This document shows, piece after piece, positions 7,481 through 17,379 of a DNA stretch of 64,000 nucleotides. This DNA comes from Kangiella taiwanensis (lineage in GTDB: Bacteria; Pseudomonadota; Gammaproteobacteria; Enterobacterales; Kangiellaceae). Location: NCBI RefSeq assembly GCF_020005165.1, contig NZ_JAHCLT010000003.1, forward strand, positions 523,321 to 587,320. Reading direction: 5' to 3'. Each line of letters starts with the position of its first letter. The first letter of the stretch is position 1. A program made the translations under genes and the position numbers. The notes beneath the pieces were generated by a model. That model saw only the letters and a list, made by a program, of their open reading frames with translations. It did not search any database and was not told the DNA's origin.

Positions 7481-10400
7481 TTATCACCCTCACCTGCGGT
7501 CTCATTTACCGAAGGCTCGTCAACTGCGTCTTCTTCAGCAGTGCCTCCTTCGGTAGCACTCGGTTCGGCATTAGGATCAATCGTACGCTGTTGCTCTTTA
7601 GGAATAATCTCAGCACCGTCTTCAGGGTGTGGTACCACGCCTTCATAGATAGCCGAGCAGGCTCCTCCCGTAATTAGACCAACGCCTTGCTTAAACAGCC
7701 CTGTGATGGAACCTGTCACAGCGTCAAAAGCAGCAGTAAAGGTTTCAATCTCAGGCGAGGCTAAACTACCATTTAAGGTCTGCCCATATTCGCTACAGCC
7801 CTTCTCATTAATGATATCGAACTCAAAATCGTTAAACTGCTGTTCTGCTAAATTAATTTGACCATTAAATGCAAAGCGGTACTTAAGCGTTGCAGCAGCG
7901 ACATCTTTGGTGGTCATGACGCCCTTGGCAATATCCATATCCACGTTAAGGTGAGAGAAATGCGTATCCCCTTGGTCTGCTCCCAGCTGGCTTAATGTGT
8001 CTTGTATACTCACACCTTGTGATGCCAATAGCCCTAACGGCCCAGCTAGTAAGAAACCACCAACATCAAGCAACCCGAATTTTTGACTGTCTAAGAAGCT
8101 TCTCAAAACTTTATTCACATTGAGTCGATGCAGCGTCACCGGCGTTTGATTACGAACTAAAATTTTTCCTTGTAACGTATCCGCTATGGTTTCTGCTTCC
8201 AACCCATAGAACTCAACGTCAATATCACCCTGCAGGCTTCCTGACATTGCAATGCCGTCTTCGGTTTCTGGCTCAACCAATTTTTCGAGGAGTAAGTTAT
8301 TGAATTCAGAAATATAAGTAGAACGATACGGTTGCTGGGTGAGATCAATGACCCACTTGGCACTTAACGGTGCTTCGTTTATGGTCATCCTTAACGGCTG
8401 AATAGTGATAGTCTGATTGTTTTGAATCGCGGTTACCGTCAGATCATTAATGTCCGTTTGCTTCTGCGCTATTTTGCCGACTTTCAGCGCTACCAAGGTA
8501 AAAGCATTCTCAAGTTGAGAGCCGTACCACTGGTCAATGGTCTGGTGATTTTTTGCTAAAACTAACTCTGTAGCTCCTAAGTACAAGTTCTCAACTGAAA
8601 TGACTTCAGCCTCGTCCTCTTGCTCTTCGCCTGGGCCTTGTTTGATTTGAGCATTGACACCGCTCAGTTTTAAATCACCTATTTTAAGAGTCCGCAGGGC
8701 AAACTTCTCAGGTTCGCTTTGTTGTTTCTCCTTAGCATCTTTATCATCTTCTTGCTCAGTTTGGGCTTCTCCAGCTTGAGTCAAAGTGAGATCCGCCGAG
8801 CTCGTCCTGAGATAATCTAGCATTAAGTCTTTATTTCGAAGCGTGCCGCGAAGCTGCAAACCATCGACACTACCTTCGGGCACACTGAGCTTGCCAATGT
8901 TTAAGTTAATCGAATTCGCAGCATTACTAAAATGTGGCACCGGATCGCTAACCAGCTGGCCGCTTCGCACCAATGGAAAGCTATCTAATGTTAGGTTGCC
9001 ACCAGACATTTGGTACTGAACATCATCGTTACGGTAGCGCAAACTTATCTGACGAAGATCAATATTGTTAAGCTCCACATAATCAATCGGAAGTGACTCG
9101 CTTGATGGCGTGTTTTGATTCTTATCGTCAGCTGCTGCATCAATAGATAGATCTGCCGAACCTAAACCAAGCTCATTAACCGTGACGCGATTGTCTTGAT
9201 ACTCCGAGTTAACTGTTAACCCACTAATATCTCCTTGTGGCATCTTGAACGACGCGGTCTCAAGATTTAACAACGATTTCTGCTGCCAGTTCTGCGGTTT
9301 TAGCGCTACCCAGTCCCCACCAGCATAAATAGGTACATTTGAGAGCTTAAGAGTAACGCCTTGAGCGGAGTAGTTTTGCTCATCCTGTTGCAATTCGATT
9401 GCACCATCGTTTATCGTTAACTCACTCAATGCAATCGTTTCGAGTGGCAGCATTGACTTCACTGCTGCCACCTCAGATTCGCTCTGGCTAGACTTATCAG
9501 TCGACTTTGATGCTTTGGTGTCTAATTGATACCGAACATTGGCTTTGTCTATACCAACACTTTTAATCTCAACGGATGAATCAGCCAGTAACACTTCAGA
9601 TGTCAGGCTCCCAACATCACCATAGCTTCCAGAATAAGCGCTACTCTTAAGCGAAACACTTGCTTGTTCTGAGCCAACGTTCAATGTATCAACCGCAAAC
9701 ACCGGTTTGTTATCTACCACTAACGGAGTATTTTTAAGCTCAAGAGTTATGTCGGATAACTGGTGTTCCGCATCGCTTTGGGCGTAACGAACCGTTCCTT
9801 GCTCTATACTTCCGTTAAGTAACTTGACTGTTTTAAATGGCAAGAACCATTGTTCTGCTCCTTCTGCTACCTCACCACCACCCGAACTATCGCTACCAAC
9901 GTTCAACTTAAAGATTGGCTTTGCTAACTCAAACTGTGGGATAACAAACTGTCCTTGTTTTAACTCTCCAGACATTTTTAGGCTTTCAAAGTCGACCATG
10001 TCCGATGCCATGGCTTCAGAGCTAAGGTTAAAACGGCTGTTTTGTGCGATATAAAAGCTCGGCCAATCCAACCATAAAGCTTTCTTTTTTTGAACTAACA
10101 GTAATTCCGAAAATTCCGCTTCTATTGCCTTAATTGACAATTCTTGTTTGTCTTGAATCGCAAGGTCAGTTTTACCTAAGTCGATTTTCTTTATCACGAT
10201 ATCATCGAAAGGTAACTCTAAATCATTAGCTTGCGGGTTTGTAGTTGTCGCTGTCTGAGCAGTCTCAGTTGTTGCTGCCGATGCTTGAGAATGATCCAAC
10301 AAGTTGATATTGATTGATGACTGCCCCGAATGGATGTCATCAATCACCAAGCGCTGCCCATCGATATGTGCACTTAAGCTAAGGTCATTTAGTTGTGTTT

Positions 10401-11007
10401 TATCAGACTTCAGGCTCTTTAACCGCGCCTCTAGCGTTGTATTACTTGCTTTGACTAGCCGTTGTAGATCTTCGAATAGGAGGAAACCATCTTCGGCGAC
10501 TGGGATGTTTCGAACTTTTACTTCAGCGCCTTCTGCGAGCAGAGAAACTTCGCCGCGGTATTCGAAATCGAGATTGTTTACATCAATTGCCGCGACATCA
10601 ATAAAGTCAAACGGCAACGATGTTTCCTCGGCGCTTTGCTCGCTTTCTTTAAGCTTAAACTCAAAAGGATAGCGCACTTTTGCGTTGTTTAATTGCAGTA
10701 GCTCAACCGTAAGCTGGCTTGACCATAAGTGACTATAGTCCAGCTCGCCTTCTAACTGTTCAAATTGGATAAAAGGATCATCTTTCGGGCCTATGATACT
10801 GGAGCTAACTTTAATCGTTCCGCTCAGTAATGAAACATCCAACTCACCAATTGTAGCCTCGACGCCAAGATTTTCCTTTAAATAATCTTCAAGGTAGGAC
10901 TCAGAGTTAATAATATAGACGAAAACTGAAACAGCTAAAAACAACAGTACAAAAAGCCCTAGCAGGACCCACAATATCCTTTTTAACCATTTCCAGCTTT
11001 TCGTCAT
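7477..11007 (-). CDS. Giant AsmA-like/DUF748-type envelope protein
   Basis: A 1176-residue protein with one N-terminal membrane helix (about residues 11-32, ILWVLLGLFVLLFLAVSVFVYII) and a very long periplasmic part. The start of the fold, SYLEDYLKENLGVEATIGELDVSLLSGTIKV, is typical of AsmA/DUF748 proteins, whose beta-rich repeats build a hydrophobic groove across the periplasm. The C-terminal third (VTLHRLNVNKVLRSF... DTHFSHLNVDMDIAKGVMTTKDV) resembles the AsmA_2 region. Relatives (TamB, YhdP, YdbH) move phospholipids to the outer membrane, so that is the likely role. The tail is acidic and low in complexity. The gene follows xthA after nine bases and is last of three co-directional genes. 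Confidence 0.8.
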   Translation of the reverse strand: MTKSWKWLKRILWVLLGLFVLLFLAVSVFVYIINSESYLEDYLKENLGVEATIGELDVSLLSGTIKVSSSIIGPKDDPFIQFEQLEGELDYSHLWSSQLTVELLQLNNAKVRYPFEFKLKESEQSAEETSLPFDFIDVAAIDVNNLDFEYRGEVSLLAEGAEVKVRNIPVAEDGFLLFEDLQRLVKASNTTLEARLKSLKSDKTQLNDLSLSAHIDGQRLVIDDIHSGQSSININLLDHSQASAATTETAQTATTTNPQANDLELPFDDIVIKKIDLGKTDLAIQDKQELSIKAIEAEFSELLLVQKKKALWLDWPSFYIAQNSRFNLSSEAMASDMVDFESLKMSGELKQGQFVIPQFELAKPIFKLNVGSDSSGGGEVAEGAEQWFLPFKTVKLLNGSIEQGTVRYAQSDAEHQLSDITLELKNTPLVVDNKPVFAVDTLNVGSEQASVSLKSSAYSGSYGDVGSLTSEVLLADSSVEIKSVGIDKANVRYQLDTKASKSTDKSSQSESEVAAVKSMLPLETIALSELTINDGAIELQQDEQNYSAQGVTLKLSNVPIYAGGDWVALKPQNWQQKSLLNLETASFKMPQGDISGLTVNSEYQDNRVTVNELGLGSADLSIDAAADDKNQNTPSSESLPIDYVELNNIDLRQISLRYRNDDVQYQMSGGNLTLDSFPLVRSGQLVSDPVPHFSNAANSINLNIGKLSVPEGSVDGLQLRGTLRNKDLMLDYLRTSSADLTLTQAGEAQTEQEDDKDAKEKQQSEPEKFALRTLKIGDLKLSGVNAQIKQGPGEEQEDEAEVISVENLYLGATELVLAKNHQTIDQWYGSQLENAFTLVALKVGKIAQKQTDINDLTVTAIQNNQTITIQPLRMTINEAPLSAKWVIDLTQQPYRSTYISEFNNLLLEKLVEPETEDGIAMSGSLQGDIDVEFYGLEAETIADTLQGKILVRNQTPVTLHRLNVNKVLRSFLDSQKFGLLDVGGFLLAGPLGLLASQGVSIQDTLSQLGADQGDTHFSHLNVDMDIAKGVMTTKDVAAATLKYRFAFNGQINLAEQQFNDFEFDIINEKGCSEYGQTLNGSLASPEIETFTAAFDAVTGSITGLFKQGVGLITGGACSAIYEGVVPHPEDGAEIIPKEQQRTIDPNAEPSATEGGTAEEDAVDEPSVNETAGEGDN

Positions 11008-11016
11008 AAATAATTA

Positions 11017-11835
11017 CTACTTGTCTAAGTTAAACTCCGTCCAAACTGGCGCGTGATCAGATGGACGCTCCATACTGCGTATTTCATAGTCGATATCCGA
11101 GGCTACCGCACGCTGATTGAGCCAATCGCAAGCGAATACAGAGTCAATACGTAGACCTCGCTTCGGATCGCGTTCAAAACCACGGCTGCGATAATCAAAC
11201 CAGCTAAACTTATCATCTTTATTCGGATTAATCGTGCGGTAAGTATCATACAAACCCGCACTTAACATGCGCTGAACCCACTCACGTTCCTCAGGTAAGA
11301 AACTGCACTTACCCTCTCTTAACCAACGTTTGCGATTTGGTTCACCGATTCCGATGTCGATATCTAGCTGTGACACGTTAATATCACCTAATACGATTGT
11401 CCTAACATTCTCGATATCATGCGCTTCTAAATAATCCTGTAGATCTTGATAGAACTTCTCTTTATAGGGAAATTTAGTTGGGTGTTCGCGGTTTTCTCCT
11501 TGAGGGAAATAACCATTCAACACTTTTATCGTCTCGTCACCGTATTCAAATGTCGTAATGATCATGCGACGCTGAGCATCTTCAGGATCATTAGGAAAAC
11601 CCTTCTCGACAGCAATTGGCTTTTTCTTACTGAACGTGGCGACACCATAGTGAGCTTTCCCGCCATGGATTTCCATGTGATAGCCTAAGTGCTCATATAA
11701 ATCAAAAGGAAACATGTCGTCATGAACCTTAGTTTCCTGAATACAGATAATGTCAGGGTCATGTTTTTCGACCAGAGCCTCAATTTGATGAGCTCGCGTT
11801 CGGATACTATTAATGTTAAAGGTCACTATTTTCAT
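11017..11835 (-). CDS. xthA: Exodeoxyribonuclease III
   Basis: A 272-residue AP endonuclease/3'-5' exonuclease of base-excision repair. The endonuclease/exonuclease/phosphatase fold motifs are complete: MKIVTFNINSIR at the start, IICIQETK with the metal-binding glutamate at about residue 35, the LGDINVSQLDID segment, and the terminal SDHAPVW catalytic histidine block. Length is close to E. coli ExoIII (268). It begins three bases after the M61 peptidase stop and is followed by the AsmA-like gene after nine bases. Confidence 0.95.
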   Translation of the reverse strand: MKIVTFNINSIRTRAHQIEALVEKHDPDIICIQETKVHDDMFPFDLYEHLGYHMEIHGGKAHYGVATFSKKKPIAVEKGFPNDPEDAQRRMIITTFEYGDETIKVLNGYFPQGENREHPTKFPYKEKFYQDLQDYLEAHDIENVRTIVLGDINVSQLDIDIGIGEPNRKRWLREGKCSFLPEEREWVQRMLSAGLYDTYRTINPNKDDKFSWFDYRSRGFERDPKRGLRIDSVFACDWLNQRAVASDIDYEIRSMERPSDHAPVWTEFNLDK

Positions 11836-11838
11836 TGT

Positions 11839-13677
11839 TTATTGTCCAGATTCTTTTAAATTTAACCATTGTGCGAATTGTTGTTGGGCTTTTTCGCTAC
11901 CCTTTTCATCGTAAGTAATATAAGCAGTATCACATTCTGCTGCTTCTAGCGCTACCTCAAACTCCATCAATTCGTCACGTCTAAAAGCTACCAAGGTTAC
12001 AGTTTCCCCAACCGATATTTGCTGTACTTGTTTATCAAAATCAGAGCCACTGATACGCAGACCATCTATTGCCAGTAAGTGATCGCCAGCAGAAACGCCC
12101 GCTTCAGCAGCCACAGAGTCCGCGTAGACATTCTTGACTAGGACACCGACCGCTTTCGACTTATACTCAATACCCAAGTCCGATAACTGCTTATCTTCGG
12201 GCAAAGATGCTTTAAAACCACCTCGGTCATTACGATCTCTACGCGGCAGGTAAGCCAATGATAGCCCTACCGATGACAATAATGAGTCTGTTGGTAATGG
12301 ATCCGTTGTATACAGCGCTAAATGGAAAAACCTTTGTATCTCTTCGTGTGCACTGTCTGGTGTTTCTTCTAACACCATCGATTGAATCGTGTCGTTTTCC
12401 ACACCTTTTTTAGCTAACCCGTATTCGGACCATAAGCGACGCATAATATCTTTCAAAGACTTTTGCCAGTGGGTGCTTTTACGAATCAACAAATCTAAGC
12501 ACAAAGCGATTTCTGCACCCTTGGTGTAATAGCTCACCACTGCGTTTGGTGCATTTTCATCCTGTTTATAAAATTTTGTCCAGGCATCGAAACTGGAGTC
12601 GGTAACCGTTTGAATGAATCGACCTTTGGAACGTCTTACGGCAGTTAATGTTTTTGCTAGTCGGGTCAGGTACTCTTCTTTATCAAGAGTTTCTGTTTGC
12701 GCCAACGCTAAGTTGTCATAGTAAGAGGTAATGCCTTCAAAGGCCCATAATAGCTCAGTATAGCTTTCGCGTTGGGTATCGTAAGGTAAAAACTCAGTAG
12801 GCTTAATTTGTTTCACATTCCATGTGTGGAAGTATTCGTGTGAACAAAGGTCTAAAAAGGTCTGATACGTTTCTTTAACACCATCGGTGTCATCTGTTTC
12901 TAGCGGCAAGTCCTCACGACTACAATGTAGCGCGGTAGAATTACGATGCTCTAGACCACCAAAGCCATTGCCTAAGACATACGTCATAAACAGGTACCGG
13001 TCCATCGGAGCCGGTTCGCCAAAGAATTGAAGGTGATGCTCACAAATTTTCTTGAGATCAGTTGCCAAACGCTCATCATCAACTTTGTGACGACCGGTTA
13101 AAACCATATGGTGAGGTATACCGCAAGCCTCAAAGCTGATCAGGTTAAAATCCGACATTTCGACAGGACAGTCAATTAACTCGTCATAATCAGAAGCCTG
13201 ATAACGTCCAAAGCCAAATTCTGCTGTATCTTCTATCGCCTTCAAACCTGTAGCTAACCGCCAGTGTACATACTCTTCACCATCGGGACGGTTAATATCT
13301 ACCGTACAAGTTTCCTTTTCTCTACCAGAAACGGCCAAAAAGACACAGGTGCCATTGAAGAAGCCATGAGTCTGGTCAAGGTGTGCCCCACGTACCGACA
13401 AATCCCAAGCATAGACTTGGTATGTCACAACAACCGAGGAGTCCGATGCGGGTAGATGCCAGCTCGACTTATCAATACGTCCAAGCTTCATGGGGCCTTC
13501 GCTATTTTCGGCACGGATCCACTGGATATGTTTAGAGAAGTCACGGATCATGTAACTTCCGGGTATCCAGTTTGGCATATAAAGCGTGTGCCCCTCAGCG
13601 CCAACAGACTCTAACCGGAGAGTTACTTCAAATAAGTGCGCTTCAGGGTTTACAGGATGGATCTCATAATAAATCAT
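11839..13677 (-). CDS. M61 family (glycyl aminopeptidase-like) metallopeptidase with PDZ domain
   Basis: A 612-residue M61 peptidase. The zinc-binding HEYFHTWNVKQIKP motif lies near residues 280-293, and a family GNGFGGLEHRNS segment precedes it. A PDZ domain (KAVGVLVKNVYADSVAAEAGVSAGDHLLAIDG) is near the C-terminus. There is no clear signal peptide (MIYYEIHPVNPEAHLFEVTL), so a cytoplasmic location is likely. Family members cleave N-terminal glycine or alanine, but the substrate here is unknown. It heads a three-gene minus-strand unit with xthA and the AsmA-like gene and is divergent from the short hypothetical gene at 13777. Confidence 0.9.
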   Translation of the reverse strand: MIYYEIHPVNPEAHLFEVTLRLESVGAEGHTLYMPNWIPGSYMIRDFSKHIQWIRAENSEGPMKLGRIDKSSWHLPASDSSVVVTYQVYAWDLSVRGAHLDQTHGFFNGTCVFLAVSGREKETCTVDINRPDGEEYVHWRLATGLKAIEDTAEFGFGRYQASDYDELIDCPVEMSDFNLISFEACGIPHHMVLTGRHKVDDERLATDLKKICEHHLQFFGEPAPMDRYLFMTYVLGNGFGGLEHRNSTALHCSREDLPLETDDTDGVKETYQTFLDLCSHEYFHTWNVKQIKPTEFLPYDTQRESYTELLWAFEGITSYYDNLALAQTETLDKEEYLTRLAKTLTAVRRSKGRFIQTVTDSSFDAWTKFYKQDENAPNAVVSYYTKGAEIALCLDLLIRKSTHWQKSLKDIMRRLWSEYGLAKKGVENDTIQSMVLEETPDSAHEEIQRFFHLALYTTDPLPTDSLLSSVGLSLAYLPRRDRNDRGGFKASLPEDKQLSDLGIEYKSKAVGVLVKNVYADSVAAEAGVSAGDHLLAIDGLRISGSDFDKQVQQISVGETVTLVAFRRDELMEFEVALEAAECDTAYITYDEKGSEKAQQQFAQWLNLKESGQ

Positions 13678-13732
13678 AAACTAGACTTTTGACCAATCAC
13701 ATTGTAGATTTCGTTGAATCAATTATAGAGAT

Positions 13733-13744
13733 TTCAGATCTGAA
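13733..13744. promoter_or_regulatory. 12-base palindrome in divergent intergenic region
   Basis: TTCAGATCTGAA is a perfect palindrome in the 99-base space between the divergent M61 peptidase and hypothetical genes. It sits where an operator could control both. No known regulator is recognised and the site may be chance. Confidence 0.25.
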
Positions 13745-13776
13745 TTACAGGGCATTCTGCAAAAGACTGTTAAGCT

Positions 13777-14169
13777 ATGTCAAAATTTGAATTTACTGAC
13801 CTCAATTTAGCCGAGCTAACCCCAGAACAACGGTTAAAAATCACACAGGGTACCGTAGATGATCTAGTGAGAGCTTTAAATTTAGGTAATTATTCGCTCA
13901 TCTGGCGCTACTTAGATCAGAAGCTTAGCGCTGAAATAGATGCTGCACACTTTGCAGAAATGCACAACAAGATAAAAGAAGGTTACGGCTCGATAAATAG
14001 TTCTGAACAAAAGAGCTCAGCTTTAATTGGTTCAACGCTAACCGAAGAATGGCTACTCAAAACAGAAGATTCGGCGGATTTAGTTCTTACCATCCGTTTG
14101 CAAACCATCAGGGAGTTTCTCGCGATTGAGCACTTTTCAATTAAACCACTCTTCTCAGAGTCATCATAA
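13777..14169 (+). CDS. Hypothetical protein, 130 residues
   Basis: I do not recognise the family. The protein is soluble and mostly helical in appearance: MSKFEFTDLNLAELTPEQRLKITQGTV at the start, then a segment LNLGNYSLIWRYLDQKLSAEI with the look of an NTF2-like or DUF3887-like fold. No signal peptide or membrane helix is visible. It ends one base before the convergent stop of the DUF6580-like gene and is divergent from the M61 peptidase. The ATG at 13777 has no strong Shine-Dalgarno. Confidence 0.6.
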   Translation: MSKFEFTDLNLAELTPEQRLKITQGTVDDLVRALNLGNYSLIWRYLDQKLSAEIDAAHFAEMHNKIKEGYGSINSSEQKSSALIGSTLTEEWLLKTEDSADLVLTIRLQTIREFLAIEHFSIKPLFSESS

Positions 14170-14170
14170 T

Positions 14171-14710
14171 CTATCGTTGAGAAACTCGGCTAATATCAAT
14201 AATGTAATGGCCAAATGATTTAGCGAAATACCAGTAACTGATAAATAACACCCCGTTGAAGAACAAGTCGCCCAATAAGGTTCGCTGAAAGAACGGTATC
14301 GCCATGGTGTAGCAAGTTACTAAGCCTTCCCATGTTTTGGGGTAATAATCACTCACAGCCCACACACCGAAGTTGGTAATGACAAAAAAGATAATCGACC
14401 CTGCGACAGAGGCACCGATAACCTTTAAAGGGCTCACTGACTTTCTCAGAAGAAAGCCAATCGAAACAGCGATCAAAATGGCACTATAGACAAATAGCAT
14501 GGTGTTATGGAAACCTAAGAAAATATCCGCCAAAAACATCGACAGCAACGGTATGGCAAATCCCAACCACTTTCTGTCAAAATAAGTCCCAGCGAACAAC
14601 CCCATGGCCATCACAGGTGTAACGTTAAACGGATGTGGAAATAAGCGGTAAGCGCCTATTGCCAAAATAATAATGACTAAGGTAGCTGTTTTGACGGATA
14701 ACTTACTCAT
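14171..14710 (-). CDS. DUF6580-like membrane protein, candidate cobalamin transport component
   Basis: A 179-residue integral membrane protein with about five hydrophobic helices. It has the DUF6580-type segments FPHPFNVTPVMAMGLFAGTYF and PLLSMFLADIFLGFHNTMLFVY, resembling small substrate-binding (S) components of ECF transporters. It is the last gene of the riboswitch-controlled unit with btuB and the adenosyltransferase (19 bases downstream of the latter). That context suggests movement of cobalamin or a precursor across the inner membrane. No ATPase or BtuCD is visible nearby, so it would act alone or with a shared energising module. The transport role is inference from context. Confidence 0.7.
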   Translation of the reverse strand: MSKLSVKTATLVIIILAIGAYRLFPHPFNVTPVMAMGLFAGTYFDRKWLGFAIPLLSMFLADIFLGFHNTMLFVYSAILIAVSIGFLLRKSVSPLKVIGASVAGSIIFFVITNFGVWAVSDYYPKTWEGLVTCYTMAIPFFQRTLLGDLFFNGVLFISYWYFAKSFGHYIIDISRVSQR

Positions 14711-14729
14711 GAATCACTCTCTTAATAAT

Positions 14730-15296
14730 TTATTTCTGCCATTGGGGTTCATCAGTTGATACCGTTCGACCTGTCAGTCGCGCCATAATAAAAAAAGCAT
14801 CAGACAAACGATTTAAGTAAACTAATAATTCCGTCGACACTGTGTCATGCTCACTGAGCCTAACAACATCACGCTCAGCTCGGCGTGCAACACAACGAGC
14901 CATATGAGCATACGCTGAAGTTAGGTTCTGCCCAGGTATGACAAACTCCTTGAGCGGAGGAAGCGTTTCATTCATCCGCTCAATAAAATGCTCAACATCA
15001 GCTGTTGCGGCGCTTGAAATGAAATGGTTACTCGGTGACGCTAACTCACCACCCACATTAAACAATTCATTCTGCACCTGATAACAAAGAGCTTCGACAT
15101 CTTCGCGCGCCGCAAAGTCCTGACACTCTTTCTGCTTCAAAGTAGCCACAAACACTCCAATCGCAGCATTTAGTTCATCAACAGCACCAATAGCCTCAAT
15201 TCGAAGTGAAGACTTAGAGACTCGTTTACCATCCGCCAAACGCGTGTTGCCACCGTCTCCTGCGCCCGTTGTTATCTGAGTTAGTCGATTTGCCAT
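14730..15296 (-). CDS. ATP:cob(I)alamin adenosyltransferase, PduO type
   Basis: A 188-residue PduO/MMAB-type enzyme that transfers the 5'-deoxyadenosyl group of ATP to cob(I)alamin. Visible motifs are the N-terminal ATP-binding TGAGDGGNTRLADGKRVSKS (residues 10-29), then EAIGAVDELNAAIG, ARCVARRAERDVV and the C-terminal YLNRLSDAFFIMAR. It lies 19 bases after btuB, in the same riboswitch-controlled unit, so import and adenosylation of B12 are co-regulated. It is unrelated in sequence to the CobA/BtuR type. Confidence 0.93.
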   Translation of the reverse strand: MANRLTQITTGAGDGGNTRLADGKRVSKSSLRIEAIGAVDELNAAIGVFVATLKQKECQDFAAREDVEALCYQVQNELFNVGGELASPSNHFISSAATADVEHFIERMNETLPPLKEFVIPGQNLTSAYAHMARCVARRAERDVVRLSEHDTVSTELLVYLNRLSDAFFIMARLTGRTVSTDEPQWQK

Positions 15297-15315
15297 AAGG
15301 ATTGAACCATGACCA

Positions 15316-17307
15316 TTAAAAGCGGTAACTCAGTTTAACATAACCATAACGGCCATTCGCTGGATAATAGCCACCAAACTGTGCGTAATCGATATATTCT
15401 TTATCCAGTAAATTATCGACCCGAATGCCCAACGTCACCTGCTCCCACTGCCAATTAACCGCAGAGTTCAGCACCACATGGCTACCGACTTTAGGCTGTG
15501 CATTAGCCACATCACCCTCTTGGTATCGGTCACTGCGATAATTCGCTTCAATATACCAGTTTGAAATACTGTCTATTTGCCAGTCGAACCAAGCATTAAC
15601 CGTATGTTCTGACACACCTGGGATACGGTTTCCGGCAGTCCCTGACTCGCCGCGCTTAATGTCAGCATCAACAAAATGATAGTTCGCACCGGCGGTCAAT
15701 TCCTCAGACAACTCCGTTTGGTAATCTACAATTAAGCCTAGACGCTCGGATTCACCACCGTTAACGTTAGCGCCCGGAAAAAATGCTCCCGCTGGCGGTG
15801 TTGCTGCTGGATCAAAGAAAATTTCATCATCCAACACTAATTGATAAGCCGACAACTTCAAATAGCCATGCTCAAACGATTGCTCATAACCAACTTCAAA
15901 CGAATCGCCTGTTTGTGGCTCAAGGCCGACCACACCTTCTGCGGTATACGACTGCTCATCGACTTTAGCAAAACGGTAGTTATTGCTGTAACGCGCATAA
16001 CCTTTGCTATCCTCGCTGAACTGGTGACTCAAACCCAAGTCATACGCAGTCGCTGAATTTTTTAAGCGAATGCCACTTGGATAAGCGGTTAGATCGACTA
16101 AGTCATCTTCAACTCTTGCATATCGCGCAGCAAGCTCAATGTCCGTGCGCTTTGATAGCGGAATAAAAAGTTGTGAGTATAAACTTTTGACCACCTGTTC
16201 ATTGCTTCGTCCGAGCAGCGAAAAGTCATACTCAGCATGGTCATAATCAATACCATTTATCCAATCAATCGAACCACTGCCAGCCTGCCACTCACCTTTA
16301 ATTCGTGGATAAATACTCCACTGAGTTCTATCGGTAGTATTCACCGTCGTGGTTGGAAACCCAACAAAACTGTTGATGCTCTCGATATCTGAGTCTAAGT
16401 AGTTCACATCCAGCGCGTACTGCCAGTTTTCATCAATAGTTTCTTGGCCAAACACACGCAACACATCCTGCTGGCTATCCACATAATCATTCGCAAACTC
16501 AGGGCGAGACTGAATTGGTTCACTCAAATCAAAATCCAATAAAGCGCCTGGTGTTTCTAAGTCTTCTCGGTTGGTATTCGCCTCAAATAACCAGTCTGAC
16601 GTGTCGGTTAAATAATTAAACTTAACTGCCAACTGGCTTTGGTCACGCTCGTTGTGATCACGGTAATTATCGGTCTCTAAATAATTCGCACTGAGCAAAA
16701 ATGACCAATCTTGATTTAGTGTATGGTTCAAGTTGACATTGCCCTGCACAGTACCGAAGTTACCAGCAATTAGGCTCGCATTCGATTCTTTACTATTTCC
16801 TGAGCGCGTGACTATATTAATCACGCCAGCTACAGCTTGGTCACCGTACAAAGTGCTGGCTGCTCCTTGAATAATTTCAATCCGCTCAATATCTGAGACC
16901 AGCACAGATTCTAAATCTGGCGCTGCGATATCCGTATAATTCAGGCGACGACCATCCACTTGAATCAAAACATTGTTACCCGCCTGTTCAGCAGAAATAC
17001 CACGCATACTGACGGTAGTTTTACCGCTGACAGAGGATACTTGAACTCCAGCCACACGCTTTAATAACTGGACAACTTGAGTGGCGTTGCTACGCTCAAT
17101 ATCGTCTTTTGAAATTATGGTAATGTTGGTTGGCAAACGAGCATTTCGCTCTTTGAAGCGTGAAGCGATAATAACAACCGTATTGTCGTCGTACACTCCC
17201 TCTTGTGAATCTGATTGCTCTGCTGCCTTAACTGTTGCGCTTAAGCTTAACGTTGCCGTAACGGCGATAGCGACGAACCTTTGAGTCGCTAATGAAGTTT
17301 GTGTCAT
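15316..17307 (-). CDS. btuB: TonB-dependent vitamin B12 receptor BtuB
   Basis: A 663-residue outer-membrane receptor for cobalamin. It starts with a signal peptide (FVAIAVTATLSLSATVKA), then a TonB-box-like DDNTVVIIASRF, a plug domain (ITIISKDDIERSNATQVVQLLKRVAGVQV ... GNNVLIQVDGRRLN ... GDQAVAGVINIVTR), and a beta-barrel ending in YGYVKLSYRF with the terminal aromatic typical of outer-membrane proteins. I chose ATG 17307 over the in-frame ATG at 17349 because the signal peptide begins there and an AGAGA element precedes it. A cobalamin riboswitch lies in the leader, so expression should fall when B12 is plentiful. It is the first gene of the unit. Confidence 0.92.
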   Translation of the reverse strand: MTQTSLATQRFVAIAVTATLSLSATVKAAEQSDSQEGVYDDNTVVIIASRFKERNARLPTNITIISKDDIERSNATQVVQLLKRVAGVQVSSVSGKTTVSMRGISAEQAGNNVLIQVDGRRLNYTDIAAPDLESVLVSDIERIEIIQGAASTLYGDQAVAGVINIVTRSGNSKESNASLIAGNFGTVQGNVNLNHTLNQDWSFLLSANYLETDNYRDHNERDQSQLAVKFNYLTDTSDWLFEANTNREDLETPGALLDFDLSEPIQSRPEFANDYVDSQQDVLRVFGQETIDENWQYALDVNYLDSDIESINSFVGFPTTTVNTTDRTQWSIYPRIKGEWQAGSGSIDWINGIDYDHAEYDFSLLGRSNEQVVKSLYSQLFIPLSKRTDIELAARYARVEDDLVDLTAYPSGIRLKNSATAYDLGLSHQFSEDSKGYARYSNNYRFAKVDEQSYTAEGVVGLEPQTGDSFEVGYEQSFEHGYLKLSAYQLVLDDEIFFDPAATPPAGAFFPGANVNGGESERLGLIVDYQTELSEELTAGANYHFVDADIKRGESGTAGNRIPGVSEHTVNAWFDWQIDSISNWYIEANYRSDRYQEGDVANAQPKVGSHVVLNSAVNWQWEQVTLGIRVDNLLDKEYIDYAQFGGYYPANGRYGYVKLSYRF

Positions 17308-17379
17308 TGCTAGATCTCTATATTCTAGCGGGCATAAATTTGAGTTCATTAATGTCTACCAAGCAAGAGCCCACCGTTC

